DNA of 64,000 nt from an uncultured Bacteroidaceae bacterium (GCA_934271655.1 CAKQRW010000003.1:1-64000), one strand, 5' to 3'. Counted from the first letter of the stretch, positions 1 through 9,808 are shown. The notes: generated by a model not told the origin, from the sequence alone. Numbers and translations are program-made.

Positions 1-45
1 GAGGGCATAGGAAATGGTGTTGCGGGACATGCGCAAGTCTTATAC

Positions 46-187
46 AAAAGGACAAAAAGGACAAAAAGGACAAACGGCCAAAATGCCAAGACATAGTAAA
101 ACTATACAAAATAAGTAATTTTGATGAATTATACAAGGAGATGTCAATTGTCCTTTTGTCCTTTTTGTCCTTTTGTCCTTTTGTCCT
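46..187. repeat. Inverted pair of GGACAAA microsatellite tracts
   Basis: GGAC occurs at 50, 59 and 68 (9-bp period, A-rich linkers). Its complement GTCC occurs at 150, 158, 167, 175 and 183 (8-9-bp period). The two tracts face each other across about 75 bases, so the transcript could fold into a long A/U-rich hairpin. No gene is credible here. Function unknown. Confidence 0.7.
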
Positions 188-367
188 TTTTGGGGCAAGA
201 CATATTGCAGATGTAGCGACGGCAATGAGGAGTCTGATTCATCAGACAGTTTGCTGTGTCTGTAAAGCCTGATGGTCGAGCATTGCAACATTCGTCACAT
301 ATTGACTGTTGATGACTTGGCGCGCATATTGTCTCGCCCTGTTTTTCAGACCTTGCAATACACTGTG

Positions 368-478
368 CTTTGCGCATACGGCATTCTAAGGCTTGCATGT
401 CCTTATACTAAGGTTAGTGTATCGTTATCCTGCACTTTGCGCATCGTTATCCTAAGGTTTGTGCATCGTTGTATTTAC
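368..478. repeat. Degenerate 22-bp tandem array, TGCGCA core
   Basis: About five units of 22 bp (first about 23) start near 368, 391, 413, 435 and 457. The best-conserved unit carries CTTTGCGCATCG followed by TTATCCTAAG. TCCT recurs at 428 and 450, and GCATCG at 441 and 463, both 22 apart. The same unit type reappears at 35254-35320, more than 34 kb away. It has no spacer structure and no coding potential, so it is not a CRISPR. Confidence 0.65.
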
Positions 479-520
479 AGCATATTCATCAGTAGCCCAA
501 CCGGGAAAATCCGCTGACCC

Positions 521-546
521 ATTAAAATAATTATGGGTGCCCACTT
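521..546. repeat. Vestigial R185 end
   Basis: The stretch reading AAAATAATTATGGGTGCCCACTT is close to the right end of the complete R185 copy at 9809-9993. Only the terminal 26 bases survive. It sits just beyond the terminator of the lipoprotein gene. Confidence 0.5.
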
Positions 547-594
547 AAAAAATCACGGCAAGAGAGGCATTGCATGCTCACTCTTGCCGTGATT
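547..594 (-). terminator. Terminator of the LruC lipoprotein gene
   Basis: A perfect 14-bp stem (551-564 with 581-594) is followed on the minus strand by a run of six T (552-547). It lies 40 bases past the stop codon of the lipoprotein gene. Confidence 0.8.
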
Positions 595-633
595 GTCAAA
601 AAAGTATGTTAAGATTATGTTTTCCAGTCCTTA

Positions 634-2664
634 TCATTCGCTGTAATCCAGATACCAGTCAGCTTCCTTCTCGCCACCAGATGTGATCCATGAGGCGAAG
701 CGCTTGTAAAAGCCGTCTATGCGCACGCCTTCATTGGCAGGAACATAATGGTGCACAGGCAAACTGATAGCAAATGGGAACTTGCCGTCAGCATCGACAT
801 ACCAGGCATCCTTGCCAGTCAGACTGAGAGATGCGTCAATCTTGCTTGTGCCCTTGTGCTTTGGCAAGTGCACCTCTGCCCTCTTTTCAGCTCCGGCCTT
901 ATATTGTGGGATGACGTAAGGATTGATGTCCTCAGAAAAGTTCTTCTTTGACAGTCCGCTGAACTTACGTGTCACGACGAACGTCTTGCCCTTGTCAGCG
1001 TTAGTGTTCTTGCTCACTATGACGCTGTTGGTCTCAGGCTCTATCGTCATGCCAGGACATTCGATGCTGGTGCATGCTGTGCTGTAGACTACCGCAAAAG
1101 CATTGGTGTATGTAGCAGAGCCAGCAGGCTGTATAGGAGTGAACTCATCCACGATTTCCGTGATGTTATTGCTGTTGCTGCCGAAAGTGACGGCACGCTT
1201 ATGGCTGATGATGACATCATTAAGGTCATAGTCACCACCTTTTGGCCATATATCCTCAAAAGCATACGACTTATACGTGGTCTCTGTAGCATATATCTCT
1301 CCCTTCTCAGGCTCCACAACAGGACGCTCAGGATCTTGTATGGCAAAGTTAGGATCAGCGTCAATAGTGAACATCACGTCGTCATAGCTCTTGTCATCGT
1401 TTCCGTCCTCAAGTCCGTAGACCACGGTACCATCACTCTTCATGGTCACAGAGATAAAACGCTTTGTTTGTCCTGCATTCCACTCATTGTTAGAGTAATA
1501 GAAAGGACACGAAGTATTGATATGGCAATAGTCGCGGCTGTATGCGTCCTTAATCCAGAAGCCGTCGGCTATGACAAAATATCCGATGGTGTATCCTGCG
1601 GGAAACTCCTTCTGCATCTTGCCAGTCTCCGGATTTTTGAAAAGGAGCTGAGTGCGGAGGTTCTTCGCACCATTAGCTGCGTACGACTGCAGAGGAGCAT
1701 ATGCGTAGTACTCCATGTTCATGCTATGTGTAGTGTTAGCGTATGGATGGTCATATGCGAACGAGGCGTTAGGCAGGATGATGTATTTCTCCACATTGTC
1801 AGGACTGGCTGGTGCCTCTCCCGTCTTGTAGTAATAGTATCCCAGCACATTGCGGTAGTGCGCGCGCTCATGTACAAAAGTGAGATAGACTTGAGCGTTC
1901 TCCACAGTCTTCACCGTTCCGTCGGCATCCTGATAAGCCTTGGCTATCGTGGTGTTGACGTGCTTGGTGTCACGTGTCAAACTGCTGTTGTCCAGACCGT
2001 TTGGCTTAGTAGCATTATTTCCCCACAGCGTTTTCTTTATCTCTGTAAGCACATTAGGGTTGACCTTGCCGTCGCTGAAGATGCTGGCGTTCCATGTGTA
2101 GTCTATCTTTCCGTGGCTATACTTACTGTAAGTGCCATCCCAGTTGTCATACTTCACTATCGTGTACAACTTCTTCGAAGCGTCCACCTGGTGGCAGTCC
2201 AGTTCACCGTCAGCCGCGCGTGTGGCGCGTTGGCGACTTACAGATGAAGATGACGCGTCGGTAATGTCCACGGCGACCTCTCCATTCACCACCCTTGCCA
2301 CACTGACAGCAGGCACGCCAAACGCCTCCACCTTAATCCATACGGAGTCAGCATAAGCAGGCAGAGAAGCCTTGCCCTGGTAGCATCCGCTGGCATCAGT
2401 AAAGACGCGGAAAGCAGCCTCATCGCCATCCTCATCGCCAGCAGATTCGTCAAGATAGACAGACACGAGCGAGTTGGCAGCAACTGCGCTATAGTTAAGA
2501 TTGAATTTCACTTCCTTAGTCGTTGAGAAGTCGAAATACTCAGACTCTAATTTCTTTGGCGCATAGTCTGTAGAGATACCATCATCATCGACATCGCTAC
2601 ATGAGCTTAGCCCCATTGCGCCTATCATCATGACAGGCAACGCATAAACATACACTCTCTTCAT
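634..2664 (-). CDS. LruC-domain surface lipoprotein (DUF4114 plus LruC)
   Basis: This 676-residue exported protein has a lipoprotein signal peptide with the lipobox LSSC (lipidated Cys22). The next residues are S-D-V-D-D-D, an acidic stretch of the kind that directs Bacteroidetes lipoproteins to the cell surface. The middle (about 340-440) resembles DUF4114, including an acidic SYDDVMF segment. The C-terminal third (about 455-676) matches the LruC domain, with the FEDIWPKGGDYDLNDVI signature. LruC proteins are common in gut Bacteroidetes and their function is unknown; calcium binding by the acidic loops is only a guess. The gene stands alone with its own promoter and terminator. Family assignment is firm, role unknown. 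Confidence 0.85.
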   Translation of the reverse strand: MKRVYVYALPVMMIGAMGLSSCSDVDDDGISTDYAPKKLESEYFDFSTTKEVKFNLNYSAVAANSLVSVYLDESAGDEDGDEAAFRVFTDASGCYQGKASLPAYADSVWIKVEAFGVPAVSVARVVNGEVAVDITDASSSSVSRQRATRAADGELDCHQVDASKKLYTIVKYDNWDGTYSKYSHGKIDYTWNASIFSDGKVNPNVLTEIKKTLWGNNATKPNGLDNSSLTRDTKHVNTTIAKAYQDADGTVKTVENAQVYLTFVHERAHYRNVLGYYYYKTGEAPASPDNVEKYIILPNASFAYDHPYANTTHSMNMEYYAYAPLQSYAANGAKNLRTQLLFKNPETGKMQKEFPAGYTIGYFVIADGFWIKDAYSRDYCHINTSCPFYYSNNEWNAGQTKRFISVTMKSDGTVVYGLEDGNDDKSYDDVMFTIDADPNFAIQDPERPVVEPEKGEIYATETTYKSYAFEDIWPKGGDYDLNDVIISHKRAVTFGSNSNNITEIVDEFTPIQPAGSATYTNAFAVVYSTACTSIECPGMTIEPETNSVIVSKNTNADKGKTFVVTRKFSGLSKKNFSEDINPYVIPQYKAGAEKRAEVHLPKHKGTSKIDASLSLTGKDAWYVDADGKFPFAISLPVHHYVPANEGVRIDGFYKRFASWITSGGEKEADWYLDYSE

Positions 2665-2785
2665 AATCAGCAGTTAATTATTAATAGTTATTTGTCTTTT
2701 TTCCTATATCCTATCTTTGATACATTTTAGCAACACCTAAAAAGAATCTTTATATGCATTTGTGTTTAATGTAACTTTTCGACGG

Positions 2786-2816
2786 CAAAGGTAATACTTT
2801 TTCTTTTTCTGTACAA
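2786..2816 (-). promoter_or_regulatory. Bacteroidetes-type promoter for the LruC gene
   Basis: On the minus strand a TTG box (2816-2814) is followed after 20 bases by TACCTTTG (2793-2786), matching the Bacteroidetes -33/-7 pattern. It implies a 5' leader of roughly 115 bases. Confidence 0.65.
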
Positions 2817-2843
2817 TACGAGAGTGTTTTTTTTACCATTTTG

Positions 2844-2894
2844 TATATAAAAAAGTGCAGACAAGCGACAAATAGCCTGCTTTCCTGCACTTTT
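2844..2894 (-). terminator. Terminator after lutC
   Basis: The stem pairs 2851-2860 with 2885-2894 (AAAAGTGCAG/CTGCACTTTT). The minus-strand side runs into a T/A-rich tail. It lies about 100 bases past the lutC stop, between the lut operon and the lipoprotein promoter. The rest of 2895-2994 holds only two copies of AAAAACGG 27 bases apart. Confidence 0.7.
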
Positions 2895-2994
2895 ATATAA
2901 TCGTAAAAAACGGAACGACCTTCTAAAGCCGCAAAAACGGAACGTCATTCCTGCAAGTTATGCAAACAGAACGATCCAGCATGAGCTGTCCGTC

Positions 2995-3600
2995 TCAGTC
3001 CACCAGCACCACCGTGACACCTCGCGCCGCCTGAGCTCCCATCACAAGAGCCTGCTCAATGTCTGCAGTCTTCGAGGGTCCGCTGATAAAGGTGCCGAAA
3101 TTGTATTGCGAGTTCATCTCTATGCGGTCGTAGGCCTCGTGCATATTGTCCACCACATTGCTCTTGCGGAGCACTATGACCAGACACTCAGAGATGAAGA
3201 GCATAGCCTTCTCCTTCATCGACTGCGGAATCCACACGCAGCCATTCTCCGCCACGCCAAGACTGCCGCACACCACGCCCACGTCGACGCCGTTGAGGTC
3301 GCTGGCCTCCGCCACCGTGTCAGGGTTTCTCAGTTCATAGCCATCATCCGCAGACTTGCCCAGGGTAAATTCTGGCACGTTGCTGGCAAAGACCCTTGCC
3401 TCAGGATAAGCCTTACGCACCAGGCCATTAAGGTCATCTCCCAAATCTGCCATAATGACATTGCCCCCCACCGACTTAGTCATCTCGACAAACTGCTGCA
3501 GCGTGTCAGCATATCCGATGCCATGGATGCGCATGTCTGGCATGTCATATTCCACGTGCGTGTTGGCACGCAGCTTTGCTATCAATTCTTCTTTCTTCAT
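2995..3600 (-). CDS. lutC: LutC-like lactate utilisation protein (LUD domain)
   Basis: This 201-residue protein belongs to the LUD/YkgG family, the third subunit of the cytoplasmic LutABC complex that oxidises L-lactate to pyruvate. The conserved GVVCGSLGVAENGCVW segment sits in the C-terminal half. The ATG overlaps the lutB stop (AAATGA), so the two are translationally coupled, and a GGAGGG sequence lies about 13 bases upstream of the start. It is the last gene of lutA-lutB-lutC. The family is certain. Lactate as substrate is inferred from the complete operon; other LUD operons serve related 2-hydroxy acids. Confidence 0.88.
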   Translation of the reverse strand: MKKEELIAKLRANTHVEYDMPDMRIHGIGYADTLQQFVEMTKSVGGNVIMADLGDDLNGLVRKAYPEARVFASNVPEFTLGKSADDGYELRNPDTVAEASDLNGVDVGVVCGSLGVAENGCVWIPQSMKEKAMLFISECLVIVLRKSNVVDNMHEAYDRIEMNSQYNFGTFISGPSKTADIEQALVMGAQAARGVTVVLVD

Positions 3601-4970
3601 TTCACTTTACCCTCCTTCCATAATTGGTGGAACGATTTCTTTGCAAACAGAGGCATCGAGTGTCCGATTCCCCAAGCGTTGACGCTGTCAATATGCGTCC
3701 AGCTCTCTGGCACCCAGTTTATCACAGGCGCAAGGCGCAGAGCCGAGGTGTAGAGCACAGGATGGTCAAACAGCACCTTCATGCCCGTCGACATGGCCTT
3801 CTTCACAGGGTCGGCCTTGCCCAGGCTCTCCAGCTGCTGCCTCCACAAGTAAATCTGCGATCCCGGCCCCACCATAGACGGGCACACGTTGTCGCACGAC
3901 AGACACAGCGAGCAAGCCGAAGCGTTGTCGCTATATCGCTGCGGGTCGCGCAGCATGCCGAGATTGACCCCTATAGGCCCAGGAATAAAATATGTGTAGC
4001 TGTATCCTCCCGAACGACGATAGACAGGACACGTGTTCATGCAGGCTCCGCAACGTATGCACTTGAGCGTCTGCATGTGCTCAGGGTTTGCGAGAATGTC
4101 ACTCCTTCCATTATCCACCATCACCACATGCATCTCCGCTCCAGGGCGCGCCTGTCTGAAATGCGACGTGAAGGTAGTGGTGGGCTGTCCTGTGCCGCAA
4201 CGGCACAGCAGCCTCTGAAACACAGCAAGCGACTTATAGTCGGGCACCAGTTTCTCCAGTCCCATGGCCACGATGTGCAACTTAGGCATAGAGGTGCTCA
4301 TGTCGGCGTTGCCCTCATTGGTGCACACCACACAGTCGCCCGTTGCAGCCACACCAAAGTTGCAGCCAGTCATGCCGGCGCCAGCCTCCATAAACTCCTG
4401 GCGCAGGTGATGACGAGCACACCTAGTCAGATATGTCGGGTCGTAGTTGCCCTTCTCCTTCGAGATGCCCTTCTCCTCAAACATACGTCCCACCTCCTCA
4501 CGCTTCAGATGGATGGCAGGCATGACGATATGGCTTGGCTTCTGGCCGAGCAACTGTATGATTCTCTCCCCGAGGTCAGTCTCCACCACGTCTATGCCAT
4601 GGCTCTCCAGATATGGATTCATCTCACACTCCTCCGTGAGCATCGACTTAGACTTCACCATCTTCTTCACTCCGTGTTCATTGAGGATGGCAAGCACTAT
4701 CTCGTTGAACTCCTGCGCATCCTTGGCAAAGTGCACCTTCACTCCCCTGCTCTCCAGATTGCTGGCAAACATATCCACATACTTGGCCAGATGTGTGATG
4801 GTGTGCAACTTTATCTGCGATGCATGCTCCCTCAGGCTCTCCCATTCAGGCAACTCATGCGCCATCTTGTCTCTCTTCTGCCTGACAGCCCAGAAAGTGG
4901 CGTCGTGCCATGCAGTTTTCTTCACATCCTTTGTAAACAGCGATGCTCTTCTCGAATGTTCCGTACTCAT
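3597..4970 (-). CDS. lutB: LutB-like iron-sulfur protein
   Basis: This 457-residue protein combines an N-terminal LUD domain with a C-terminal ferredoxin-like domain holding two [4Fe-4S] motifs, CIRCGACMNTCP and CSLCLSCDNVCP. It would pass electrons from lactate oxidation within LutABC, in the cytoplasm. The frame stays open upstream to 5057, but the ATG at 4970 is chosen because it overlaps the lutA stop (ATGA) and begins the conserved family sequence. It overlaps lutC by four bases downstream. Confidence 0.9.
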   Translation of the reverse strand: MSTEHSRRASLFTKDVKKTAWHDATFWAVRQKRDKMAHELPEWESLREHASQIKLHTITHLAKYVDMFASNLESRGVKVHFAKDAQEFNEIVLAILNEHGVKKMVKSKSMLTEECEMNPYLESHGIDVVETDLGERIIQLLGQKPSHIVMPAIHLKREEVGRMFEEKGISKEKGNYDPTYLTRCARHHLRQEFMEAGAGMTGCNFGVAATGDCVVCTNEGNADMSTSMPKLHIVAMGLEKLVPDYKSLAVFQRLLCRCGTGQPTTTFTSHFRQARPGAEMHVVMVDNGRSDILANPEHMQTLKCIRCGACMNTCPVYRRSGGYSYTYFIPGPIGVNLGMLRDPQRYSDNASACSLCLSCDNVCPSMVGPGSQIYLWRQQLESLGKADPVKKAMSTGMKVLFDHPVLYTSALRLAPVINWVPESWTHIDSVNAWGIGHSMPLFAKKSFHQLWKEGKVK

Positions 4971-5704
4971 AGTCCTGCAGCTAATATTTCTACAACGTGA
5001 ATAAACTTGACGTTCATTTTCTCTTTTCTGGCTATGCCCGCCATGTGCATAAGGCACGAGGAGTCGGGCCCAGTGACATACTCAGCCCCTGTAGCCATGT
5101 GCCGCCTTATCTTGTCCTCGCCCATGCGTGTGGACACGGCCGGCTCCTCGATGGAGAACATTCCGCCGAAGCCGCAGCACTCGTCAGGCCGCTCTGGCTC
5201 ACGGACGGTGATGCCATCCACCATCTGCAGGAGGTCGACAATCTTGTTGAACGGCGGCACATTGCGCTCTGATGGCGACGAAAGGCCCAGTTCCCTCACT
5301 CCGTGGCAACTGTTGTGCACGCTCACCACATGCGGGAACCGTCCTGGCACGTGGTCTACCTTCAGCACATCATGCAGAAACTCCACCACATCCATAATTT
5401 TCCGTGAAGACACACACTCATGCTTTCCCTTCAGAATCTGAGGATAATACACTCTCACATAAGCTGCACACGAGGCCGACGGCGCCACAATATAGTCGTA
5501 GCCCGCAAACAGAGCATCGAAGCCTTCCACAAGTTTCTCCGACTTGTCCTGGAAGCCCGCGTTGGCCATTGGCTGTCCGCAGCAAGTCTGCTTCTCCGGA
5601 TACCCCACCTCGACTCCATAATGTCTGAGCAGCCTGTATGTAGCGACGCCAGCCTCTGGATAGAGCGCGTCCACATAACAAGGAACAAACAATCCTACTC
5701 TCAT
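4967..5704 (-). CDS. lutA: LutA-like Fe-S oxidoreductase (CCG domains)
   Basis: This 245-residue protein has two cysteine-rich CCG domains: an early CCGQPMANAG and a later SCHG...DECCGFGGMFS...SSCLMH. This is the heterodisulfide-reductase-like fold of LutA/YkgE, the first subunit of the lactate oxidase complex. It opens a tightly overlapping lutABC operon. No lactate permease lies next to it. No convincing promoter was found upstream, although the A/T-rich stretch 5705-5840 is the place to look. Confidence 0.9.
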   Translation of the reverse strand: MRVGLFVPCYVDALYPEAGVATYRLLRHYGVEVGYPEKQTCCGQPMANAGFQDKSEKLVEGFDALFAGYDYIVAPSASCAAYVRVYYPQILKGKHECVSSRKIMDVVEFLHDVLKVDHVPGRFPHVVSVHNSCHGVRELGLSSPSERNVPPFNKIVDLLQMVDGITVREPERPDECCGFGGMFSIEEPAVSTRMGEDKIRRHMATGAEYVTGPDSSCLMHMAGIARKEKMNVKFIHVVEILAAGL

Positions 5705-6023
5705 TATTGTTTTGACGTGTAATTTTAAGTTTTAAAATAATAAATGTCCAGCCTGCCTACAGCACATCTGCATATGCCGCCGACTGGCTCAATCAACCAA
5801 ATTCATTCTTTGCAATACAAAATTAGCCATTATTCAGCATATAAAATAAATGAAGGAAACAGTTTTTTGTCTGTCTCCTTCACATTTAAAGCACATTTAA
5901 CGCTCTGCCCCTTTCTTTTGCAAACAAGATGTTGCAAACTTCGGGAAAAAGCGTTGCAGACTTAGTGTCCCAGCTTTCCAGCCTGGGCACAAGACATGCG
6001 AATATCACATCTCATCTTCTATT

Positions 6024-6208
6024 AAGTAGGTGTTCATAATTATTTTTATATTTAGCGTGCTCTATCCCCGGGCAGATTTTCCTTCTGTTTGATGGAGCTA
6101 TGCGGGCATAGTGACTGATAAACAGAAGGAAAATATGACCGAGAGAGAGTGCGACAAATATGAGAACGACGTACTTTGATACTATAAAATAATTTTGAGC
6201 ACCTACTT
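6024..6208 (+). repeat. R185 hairpin repeat, full copy 1
   Basis: This 185-bp element has ends AAGTAGGTG/CACCTACTT, and most of its length is an imperfect palindrome. Outer arms are A/T-rich, inner arms carry TTTTCCTTCTGTTT/AAACAGAAGGAAAA, and the centre is near TATGCGGGCATA. There is no reading frame. A T precedes and an A follows the element in nearly every copy, so a TA duplication is possible. It occupies the lutA-araC intergenic region. The flanks 5705-6023 and 6209-6338 show nothing else recognisable. Confidence 0.85.
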
Positions 6209-6338
6209 ATCACCTTAATAAGCCTTTAACAGGCTTCTGGTGCGTAGTTACAGCATTTTCAGGAATGCGGCATTTCAAAAAAGGAGTCGCAGATAGACTT
6301 TTAAAGAACAATCGTTCTTTTATATCACATCTATTGAT

Positions 6339-6346
6339 TACTTTTG
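6339..6346 (+). promoter_or_regulatory. Probable -7 box (TACTTTTG) of the AraC gene
   Basis: TACTTTTG lies 35 bases before the start codon and fits the Bacteroidetes -7 consensus. The expected -33 position holds only a T-rich stretch. Confidence 0.4.
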
Positions 6347-6380
6347 TATCCGAAACAAGAACAAAAGACATTATCAAAGC

Positions 6381-7319
6381 ATGAAAGCCATAAAAAAAAG
6401 CACTTTCAACAACGACATGCGTAAAGGCTATCCCGAACTACGCTCAGCCCAGGAAGCCAGTCTGTCGCTCACCACACTTAGCGAATGGAGGGGAGAACAG
6501 CAGGTGGTAGACTACGGAGCCATCATAATATGCCGCAGCGGAGAGGCCGTCATCAACATCAACTTCAAGGAATGGAAGCTGCACAGAGACGCCGTCATTA
6601 CCATCTTCCCCAATGACGTGGTCACGCTGCGAGTGGCAGGCGCGCCCTCCCGGCCCGAGTCTGGCGCTAACGAAGGGAGCATAACAACCGAAGAAAGCCA
6701 CGGCAATGAGGAGTTCCTTGTAGAGATGCTCAAATATGACGCCTCGCTGCTACGCGAGGCCAGCCTGCAACTGGAACAGACCGTCTACTCCTCGCTGCGG
6801 CAAGACAGGTGCCGGCAAGACATACCCACCGTGACCAACATCATCAACTGTATGTTCCAGTTGCTCAGAGTCTATTTCGAGCAGTCGGAATGCACCTGCA
6901 TAGCCCAGCTGGTGCTCTGCCAGCTCAAAGCCTTCTTCATAGGCTTCCACGAATACATGCAGCGCGCGCCGCTCCCCATGCCCGACGAGGTGAAGTCATA
7001 CAGGGTGCGCGAGCTCTTCAACATCTTCATGCGGCTGATGGAGCGCGACTACAAGACATCAAGAGACGTGAACTACTATGCGCAGCAGATGAGCATCACC
7101 CCGAAGTATCTCACCAACATCGTGAAGCAGGTGACAGGCCACACACCCAAAAGCATAATAGACCAATACACCGTGCTGCAGATCAAGATAGCGCTCCACC
7201 GCAGTCAGCAGAGCATTAAGGAGATAGCATGGGAATACAGATTTCCCGACGCGAGCTTTTTCTGCAGGTATTTCAAGAAGCACACAGGAATGACCCCACA
7301 ACAGGCCAGAAGGGTCTGA
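6381..7319 (+). CDS. AraC-family transcriptional regulator
   Basis: This 312-residue protein has an N-terminal cupin-like sensor half (an LSEWRGEQQVVDYG start, then IIICRSGEAVININ) and a C-terminal AraC/XylS DNA-binding domain at about 210-312. The last ~100 residues contain both helix-turn-helix units; the second ends SFFCRYFKKHTGMTPQQARR. It lies 99 bases upstream of the phosphate transporter in the same direction and could regulate the phosphate and polyphosphate genes. That link is inferred from position only, and the ligand is unknown. Confidence 0.88.
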   Translation: MKAIKKSTFNNDMRKGYPELRSAQEASLSLTTLSEWRGEQQVVDYGAIIICRSGEAVININFKEWKLHRDAVITIFPNDVVTLRVAGAPSRPESGANEGSITTEESHGNEEFLVEMLKYDASLLREASLQLEQTVYSSLRQDRCRQDIPTVTNIINCMFQLLRVYFEQSECTCIAQLVLCQLKAFFIGFHEYMQRAPLPMPDEVKSYRVRELFNIFMRLMERDYKTSRDVNYYAQQMSITPKYLTNIVKQVTGHTPKSIIDQYTVLQIKIALHRSQQSIKEIAWEYRFPDASFFCRYFKKHTGMTPQQARRV

Positions 7320-7382
7320 GAGGCTGGACACACCTTAACACAATCGTAACATATCTGTCAAACGGCTGTAACAAAAACACAA

Positions 7383-7390
7383 TACCTTTG
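7383..7390 (+). promoter_or_regulatory. Probable -7 box (TACCTTTG) of the PiT gene
   Basis: TACCTTTG sits 29 bases before the transporter start. No good -33 box is seen at the expected distance, so the promoter may depend on an activator. Confidence 0.45.
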
Positions 7391-7418
7391 CACCGTATTC
7401 TAAAAACATTACAGAGAT

Positions 7419-9713
7419 ATGACAGAAACGATTTTCCTGGGAATAGTGGTATTCCTCTGCATGCTCGCCATCTTCGACCTGGTGGTGGGTGTCAGCAACG
7501 ACGCAGTCAACTTCATCAACTCCGCCATCGGAACGAAAGCTGCATCCTTCAAGGTCATCATCGCCATCGCCGCCATCGGAGTGTTTGCCGGAGCAGCCAC
7601 CTCCAACGGCATGATGGATGTGGCGCGCCACGGCATCTTCACCCCAGAGTATTTCTCATTCTACGAGGTGATGTGCATCTTCCTCGCCGTCATGGTCACG
7701 GACGTGGTGCTGCTTGATGTGTTCAACACTCTCGGCATGCCAACCTCCACCACCGTGTCCATGGTCTTCGAGCTGCTGGGAGGAGCCTTTGCCCTTGCAC
7801 TGCTCAAGATGGCGCATGGTGCCACAAGTCAGGATGGAGCGCTGCTCAACCTGGGCGACCTGCTCAACACCGACAAGGCTCTGTCCGTCATTCTTGCCAT
7901 CTTCCTTTCCGTGGCAGTGGCATTCGTCTTCGGAACAATAGTGATGTGGGTCTCACGCCTCGTCTTCTCTTTCGTGAAGCCCAACAACCGATCGCTGAAG
8001 ACAGTACTCTTCGGCGGACTCTCCGCCACAGCCATCATATGGTTCCTGCTCATCAACGGACTCAAGAGCGCATCGTTCATGACAGCTGATGTCAAAGAAG
8101 CCATCAACGACAACACGGTCCTCGTGCTGCTCATCTGCTTCGCGGCCTCATCGGCCATCATGGCCCTGCTCAGCCTCATGAAGGTGAATATCCTCAAGAC
8201 TGTGGTGCTGCTTGGCACTTTCGCCCTTGCCATGGCTTTTGCCGGCAATGACCTTGTCAACTTCGTCGGCGTGCCGCTCACAGGCCTCGACGCCTTCAAC
8301 GACTACTCTGCCAACGGAACAGGCAATCCCGATGCCTTCATGATGAAGTCGCTGCAGGAGAGCGCCCAGACACCTATTATATACCTGCTCTCTGCCGGAC
8401 TCATCATGGTGCTTTCACTCATCTTCTCAAAGAAAGCTCAGAATGTGGTGAAGACCAGCGTAGACCTCAGCCGCCAGGATGAAGGCGACGAGATGTTCGG
8501 CTCTTCAGCCATAGCGCGCTCGCTTGTGCGCAGCATCACACAGGTGTCTGCCGCTATATGCGCCACCGTGCCAGAACCTGTAGCCAACTTCGTCAACAAG
8601 CGTTTCAAGCGCGAAGACCTCCAGCTTGAGGAAGGCGCAGCCTTCGACACCGTGCGCGCCTCAGTCAACCTGGTGCTGGCAGGACTGCTCGTAGCTCTCG
8701 GCACCACGCTCAAGTTGCCACTCTCAACCACATACGTCACCTTCATGGTAGCCATGGGCGCGTCACTTGCCGACCGCGCATGGAGCCGCGAGAGCGCCGT
8801 GTTCCGCGTCACAGGCGTGCTCAGCGTCATTGGCGGATGGTTCATCACAGCCGGCGTGGCTTTCTTCATCTGCTTCATTGTCACCACCATCATGTTCTAC
8901 GGCAGCTACATAGCCATGGCCATTGCCATCGCTGTAGCCATCTTCATCCTTGTGCGCAACAACATCATCTACGCCAAGAAAAAGACACAGGCAGAAGACT
9001 CGCTCTTCGACCAGATCATGCACTCACGCTCCAAGCAAGAGATATGGCAACTGCTTTGCGACCACATACGCACAGGCAACGCAGCCCGGCTCCAGTTTGT
9101 TATCAACGCCTACCGCTGCGCCACAGACTCCTTTGTCAACGAGAGCTACCGCCCTCTCAAGAAAGGCTCTTCTCTCATAGACGATGAGCGCACACGGCTG
9201 AAGCGCCAGCGCCGCCGCGAGATTGTGGCCATGCGCAAGCTCGACCCCATCACCGTCATACAGCGCAACACATGGTATTTCCTCGGCATCAACTCATGCC
9301 AGCAGATGCTCTACTGCCTGAAGCGCATCAACGATCCTATACGTGAGCATGTGGGCAACCACTTCAATCCGCTGCCTGCAAGCGACAGAGAGAAATTCAT
9401 CAACATGCGCGACACAGTCATCGCCATGTACGAGAAGGCTCTGAACATGCTTGAGTCGGGCGACTATTCCAACGCCGAGCATCTGCGTAACGAGTGCACC
9501 AACGTGCAGAACCAGCTCTCCACCGACCGCAAGCTGGTGCTCGACTGCCTCACTCCCGCCAACATCAACAGCGCAGACGGCAGCTCAAGCCAGCAGAGCA
9601 TCAACACACTGCTGCTCACCGTGCACATCCTCCAAGAGTCGCAAGAGCTTGTGGGAAGTCTCCGACACATGCTGAGAGGCATGAACAAGTTCGCCACAAC
9701 AGACAACAACTAA
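7419..9713 (+). CDS. PiT-family inorganic phosphate transporter with helical C-terminal domain
   Basis: This 764-residue inner-membrane transporter has the two inverted PiT half-repeats, marked by GVSNDAVNFINSAIGTKA near the N-terminus and AGNDLVNFVGVPLTG near residue 270. Membrane spans cover roughly residues 1-530. Residues about 545-764 form a soluble, helix-rich extension resembling the PhoU/DUF47 regulators often paired with PiT proteins, here fused. It imports phosphate with a cation. The neighbouring ppk and ppx suggest that imported phosphate is stored as polyphosphate. Family is sure; the C-terminal assignment is tentative. Confidence 0.9.
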   Translation: MTETIFLGIVVFLCMLAIFDLVVGVSNDAVNFINSAIGTKAASFKVIIAIAAIGVFAGAATSNGMMDVARHGIFTPEYFSFYEVMCIFLAVMVTDVVLLDVFNTLGMPTSTTVSMVFELLGGAFALALLKMAHGATSQDGALLNLGDLLNTDKALSVILAIFLSVAVAFVFGTIVMWVSRLVFSFVKPNNRSLKTVLFGGLSATAIIWFLLINGLKSASFMTADVKEAINDNTVLVLLICFAASSAIMALLSLMKVNILKTVVLLGTFALAMAFAGNDLVNFVGVPLTGLDAFNDYSANGTGNPDAFMMKSLQESAQTPIIYLLSAGLIMVLSLIFSKKAQNVVKTSVDLSRQDEGDEMFGSSAIARSLVRSITQVSAAICATVPEPVANFVNKRFKREDLQLEEGAAFDTVRASVNLVLAGLLVALGTTLKLPLSTTYVTFMVAMGASLADRAWSRESAVFRVTGVLSVIGGWFITAGVAFFICFIVTTIMFYGSYIAMAIAIAVAIFILVRNNIIYAKKKTQAEDSLFDQIMHSRSKQEIWQLLCDHIRTGNAARLQFVINAYRCATDSFVNESYRPLKKGSSLIDDERTRLKRQRRREIVAMRKLDPITVIQRNTWYFLGINSCQQMLYCLKRINDPIREHVGNHFNPLPASDREKFINMRDTVIAMYEKALNMLESGDYSNAEHLRNECTNVQNQLSTDRKLVLDCLTPANINSADGSSSQQSINTLLLTVHILQESQELVGSLRHMLRGMNKFATTDNN

Positions 9714-9808
9714 TGACAGCGCAACAACTAATGACAGCTCACTCATGATGAAGTTTTCACACACAGGGGCAACTGCATCACAGCTATTCATGGGGCTTTT
9801 ATAACAAT

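Noticed and set aside
368..478. Possible CRISPR array
   Set aside because: The unit is 22 bp with no unique spacers and no cas genes. The same applies to all other short arrays in the window.
1201..2247. Long plus-strand frame opposite the LruC gene
   Set aside because: It is antisense to a well-supported lipoprotein gene, and its translation is Val/Leu/His/Arg-rich with no domain.
3624..5000. Long plus-strand frame opposite lutB
   Set aside because: The translation is His/Arg-rich with no family and lies antisense to a clear operon.
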